DNA of 8,053 bases from contig JAIRRQ010000060.1 of the NCBI GenBank assembly GCA_031255895.1, positions 1 to 8,053 on the forward strand, in the 5' to 3' direction. Shown here piece by piece: positions 6,301 through 8,053 of this stretch. A program made the position numbers and the translations under genes. Numbering within the stretch: the stretch's first letter is position 1; each line of letters opens with the position of its first letter. The notes below the pieces were generated by a model, which was given only the letters and a program-made list of their open reading frames with translations, was not told the DNA's origin and searched no databases. The stretch is from Methanocalculaceae archaeon (lineage in GTDB: Archaea; Halobacteriota; Methanomicrobia; Methanomicrobiales; Methanocorpusculaceae).

Positions 6301-8049
6301 AACTAGCCTGATGATCTCGGCAGGGTTGCCCCAGAGTGGATTGGTCAATGTTTCGGCATCTGCGGTGAAATCGTTTGTCAGGAGACGGCATGACTCCATC
6401 ATGCGGGAGATGCCAGTTTCCTCATGGGGAACAGAGACCCCGGTGAGATCAGAGAGCTTTCGCATGGTTGAGAGTAGCTTTTCGAGTGCAATCCGATAAT
6501 TTTCGACCAGTTCGAGAATTTCATCACGATCCTGTGGGAGAACGAGACCTGGAACACAACCCATCCATGGGTGCTGACTGAGTGGTCTACCTGTTGGCAT
6601 AAGCGAGGGCAGCAGAGCTTCGATGTCATGGAGAGCTGCAATCGCGCCTTTGTACTGATTCGGTGTGATCTTTTTTGCCAAAGGAATGACGACACGCGGG
6701 ATTCTGCATCCTGGACCTTCTGGACTGTCTTCGAATTCGTAACGGTACTGTTCGCGAATAGCAAAGAGATCGTACGGGGTGAAAGCACAGGCTCCAATGG
6801 GGGTTGCAAGCTCGCGGCAGTATCCGTCAAGTTCTCCTCGGAGAAAATCGATCTGAAGATGAACATTCTCTTGGATCGTGGTGTTACTGCTTGAATGATT
6901 GATACTTTGTTCAAGTTCATGGATGACTTCTCCCCTCTTTGCCTTCTGACTGTGGAGTTCAAGACAAAATCTGGAAAGACCTGCAGTATCCAGACGTCGT
7001 TTAACTACTTCAAGTGCAGCCATCTTTTCTGAGACGAAGAGAATGGTTTTGTCGCAGACCAACATCTCTGCGATCATGTTGGCGATTGTCTGCGATTTTC
7101 CAGTGCCGGGTGCTCCTTCGATGACAAGGTTTTTTCCGGTCTTTGCCTCTTCGATGACAGCAATTTGTGAGGAATCAGCGTCCATAATGTTGTAGGATCT
7201 TTCGGATGGTAATCGAGAATCAATCTCATTTTCTGGGAAAGGATCGCAAGATTCGGCAATAAACGAAACTTTTGGATGAATGAGTTCGGTGATAAGTGGG
7301 TGCATCTCTGGTGAAAAATTTTTGTCCCAGGATTCGGGATCGAGATCCTTGAACATCACAAACTTGCGAAAATTGAAGAGATCAAGAGTTATGTCTGGGC
7401 AGTACATCCATCCCTTTTCATTGACGATGACATCAACAGACGCGACGTACTCTATGAATCCATCGGCAGTTTCAGGCATAATGAACTCTGGGATCGTAAT
7501 TCCCTGCTCGACAAGTTTTGCCAATAGGGATGGTGATGTCACAGGATCATCACCTGTCCATTTGAGAACGTAGTTATCCTTGATCTTCTGGCGGATGAGT
7601 TCGACCGGAATTAAAAGGAGTGGGGCTTTGTAGAGTTTTTCAGGACGATCTGCTTCTGACCAACTGAGAAATCCGAGAGCGAGATAGAGAACAGGATACC
7701 CCTGTTCTTCAAAAACGGTACGAGATTTGTTTGAGAGCGAGTACAGTCGTTGGCGAAGATTTATATCGTCGTATGGTGTTTTCAGGATGAGTTCCTGCTG
7801 TCTTGTAGTTGATTTTGCAAAGACAGGATATTTCCAGAGATGCTTCTCTTCTGCCGGTGCATCAATTTTTTTGCCTGTCGGGTAAAACTTCATTCCTTTT
7901 TCACAAATTACCAGGTTGTGATATACGAAGGCTGGAAATTCACCGCTGATCTCAATGCGGCGAGTATTGGATTGATTATAGTTGAGGAGATTGTTGCGCA
8001 GCGTGAGATCGAGAAGGCGCAAACGTAGGGTGTTGAGTTCAGAGATCAT
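3322..8049 (-). CDS. DUF4011-SF1 helicase-Vsr-like nuclease-DUF3320 protein (Hhe-like)
   Basis: A 1575-residue helicase-nuclease fusion. The N-terminus carries the DUF4011 signature (LLDLTLRNNLLNY, residues 12-24). A Q-motif-like SSQIAVI (Gln295) precedes Walker A GAPGTGKS (312-319), then motif Ia ILFVSEKMAALEVVKRRL. A helical insertion of roughly 500-600 residues follows, normal for this family, before Walker B DEAS (952-955), motif III GDSRQLPPT (976-984), LRWHYRSRHE (1024-1033), ETVQGDERD (1149-1157) and motif VI RRLNVLITRARER (1187-1199), a complete UPF1/Dna2-type superfamily 1 motor. Next is a Vsr/MTES_1575-like nuclease domain (about 1252-1340): GFRIDIAV with Asp1280, GILCDG (1295-1300), ARDRDRLR and LGWNLIRIWATEW. 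A linker with CKDC (1404-1407) leads to DUF3320 (about 1420-1500; EGPIS at 1434-1438) and a winged-helix-like tail. ATP-driven translocation on nucleic acid coupled to cleavage is inferred. The same architecture is, from memory, the anti-phage system Hhe. The ATG is 4 bases from the window edge and the frame stays open upstream; family members start close to this point, so the gene is probably complete, but its promoter is outside. Confidence 0.92.
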   Translation of the reverse strand: MISELNTLRLRLLDLTLRNNLLNYNQSNTRRIEISGEFPAFVYHNLVICEKGMKFYPTGKKIDAPAEEKHLWKYPVFAKSTTRQQELILKTPYDDINLRQRLYSLSNKSRTVFEEQGYPVLYLALGFLSWSEADRPEKLYKAPLLLIPVELIRQKIKDNYVLKWTGDDPVTSPSLLAKLVEQGITIPEFIMPETADGFIEYVASVDVIVNEKGWMYCPDITLDLFNFRKFVMFKDLDPESWDKNFSPEMHPLITELIHPKVSFIAESCDPFPENEIDSRLPSERSYNIMDADSSQIAVIEEAKTGKNLVIEGAPGTGKSQTIANMIAEMLVCDKTILFVSEKMAALEVVKRRLDTAGLSRFCLELHSQKAKRGEVIHELEQSINHSSSNTTIQENVHLQIDFLRGELDGYCRELATPIGACAFTPYDLFAIREQYRYEFEDSPEGPGCRIPRVVIPLAKKITPNQYKGAIAALHDIEALLPSLMPTGRPLSQHPWMGCVPGLVLPQDRDEILELVENYRIALEKLLSTMRKLSDLTGVSVPHEETGISRMMESCRLLTNDFTADAETLTNPLWGNPAEIIRLVSGMQRLADHRTHILASFTPEIFSCNPNRLYSVFRELSRKGTLVKIFSSSYKKTKEEISTYYRGIVPPDAQILRDLIDVRDYLTNREVWIQNESLYVSAFAQIWNGEDTDLNVLLRYAEWISAIRLMMMEGLATPRTLELLDARSFTTTTIVSLFTEVEAACIIHSEARTKLFARIGISEMGELTFAEQRKCCDLWSSSIDDVVLWSKLIAYTDVLSETVAASLLEPLFTDKIFPGELVPTFLAGYADSILHEAFVERPLLARFSKIAHEQKIAAFISCDREAIAENCKRIAKILDEKMPKLYSGAGRDSEMGVLLGEFNRKRGHMSIRMLMNKSGRLIQRIKPCFMMSPLSVAQFLDPRSIQFDIIIFDEASQVRPEDALGALMRGRQVVVMGDSRQLPPTAFFDQIASDDDENEVESVASIADMESLFNVCKQSYETKRLRWHYRSRHESLIAVSNQKFYGGDLMVFPSPMHETPDFGLFFVHLPNTVYERGKAGINRGEAQVVAAAVIEYYRRFPDRTLGVATFSTRQQEAIRHEVELLLRDNPDVESLMRPNNGEIFFVKNLETVQGDERDTMLISIGYGFDENHKLSKNFGPLNQNGGERRLNVLITRARERCVVFANFLGSDLVIEPGTASGISALATFLTYAADRNTPLDTNDDDVPDDVVGSFSDTIEQLLEDNGYSVARNVGCTGFRIDIAVKSPTEPGVYLAGILCDGPYYWSSQVARDRDRLRAQLLTDLGWNLIRIWATEWYQHPASCTRTLLDAVEVSKKKSVVKANPAIKTFSEKSSAVISEKWQTAVPILASSTSSANLRLAPYTNCKDCSLDGYHHFASVSDSVLGTAIVQIVSIEGPISVHVLIARIKELGRVSRMTRVFRDRIISIISTEVADGCLSTDLEGFLTVPECAILPRERPTKWSPMDVSLVEIVVAAVFVLEKQVSTTRNDLVHQTALALGFKATTQVKNRVAFGINAGIAEGSILLDGEICKVARPE

Positions 8050-8053
8050 ATTG

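Noticed and set aside
3476..7573. Several plus-strand ORFs of 60-115 codons and minus-strand ORFs in other frames (for example 5355-5747, 6399-6962, 4647-5012)
   Set aside because: All are shadows of the 1575-codon helicase gene, rich in Ser, Arg and Thr, with no motif.
1..8053. CRISPR arrays, tRNA or rRNA genes
   Set aside because: No regularly spaced direct repeats and no tRNA or rRNA signature sequences were seen on either strand.

Overview
The window looks like an accessory region of a euryarchaeal genome, most likely a methanogen of the Methanomicrobiales type. This placement is inferred from an archaeal-style lipoprotein signal on a substrate-binding protein, GAGGT and GGTGAG ribosome-binding sites, oligo-T stretches after stop codons, and the style of the decayed transposase. 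No rRNA, tRNA or housekeeping gene is present to confirm it, and the genus cannot be fixed from the sequence.

Layout. Positions 1-1440 are AT-rich and degraded. They hold a doubtful small membrane ORF at the left edge, then the C-terminal half of a GNAT acetyltransferase on the minus strand (360-605, no start codon). Next to it is a heavily decayed rve-type (IS481/IS3-like) transposase on the plus strand (about 625-1438) with several in-frame stops and a frame change. Positions 1463-2826 hold an intact, translationally coupled two-gene unit: an unrecognised two-helix membrane protein, and a lipoprotein substrate-binding protein of the BtuF/FecB class (iron-siderophore, haem or cobalamin uptake). 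No permease or ATPase gene accompanies it here. Positions 2827-3321 are a gene-free gap between convergent genes, with T-runs at both ends and two small hairpins. Positions 3322-8049 (minus strand) hold one very large gene of 1575 codons: a DUF4011 - superfamily 1 helicase - Vsr/MTES_1575-type nuclease - DUF3320 protein. I recall this architecture being reported as the single-gene anti-phage system Hhe (DUF4011-helicase-Vsr).

How it fits together. The large helicase-nuclease is the main functional gene and is probably a self-contained defence or nucleic-acid-processing enzyme. The GNAT and transposase relics suggest that the left flank has been a site of repeated insertion and loss. The membrane protein/lipoprotein pair is intact and its start lies only about 25 bases beyond the end of the transposase relic, so its present promoter region must lie in or beside dead mobile-element DNA. 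Nothing in the sequence functionally links the uptake pair to the helicase; they converge and appear to be separate transcription units.
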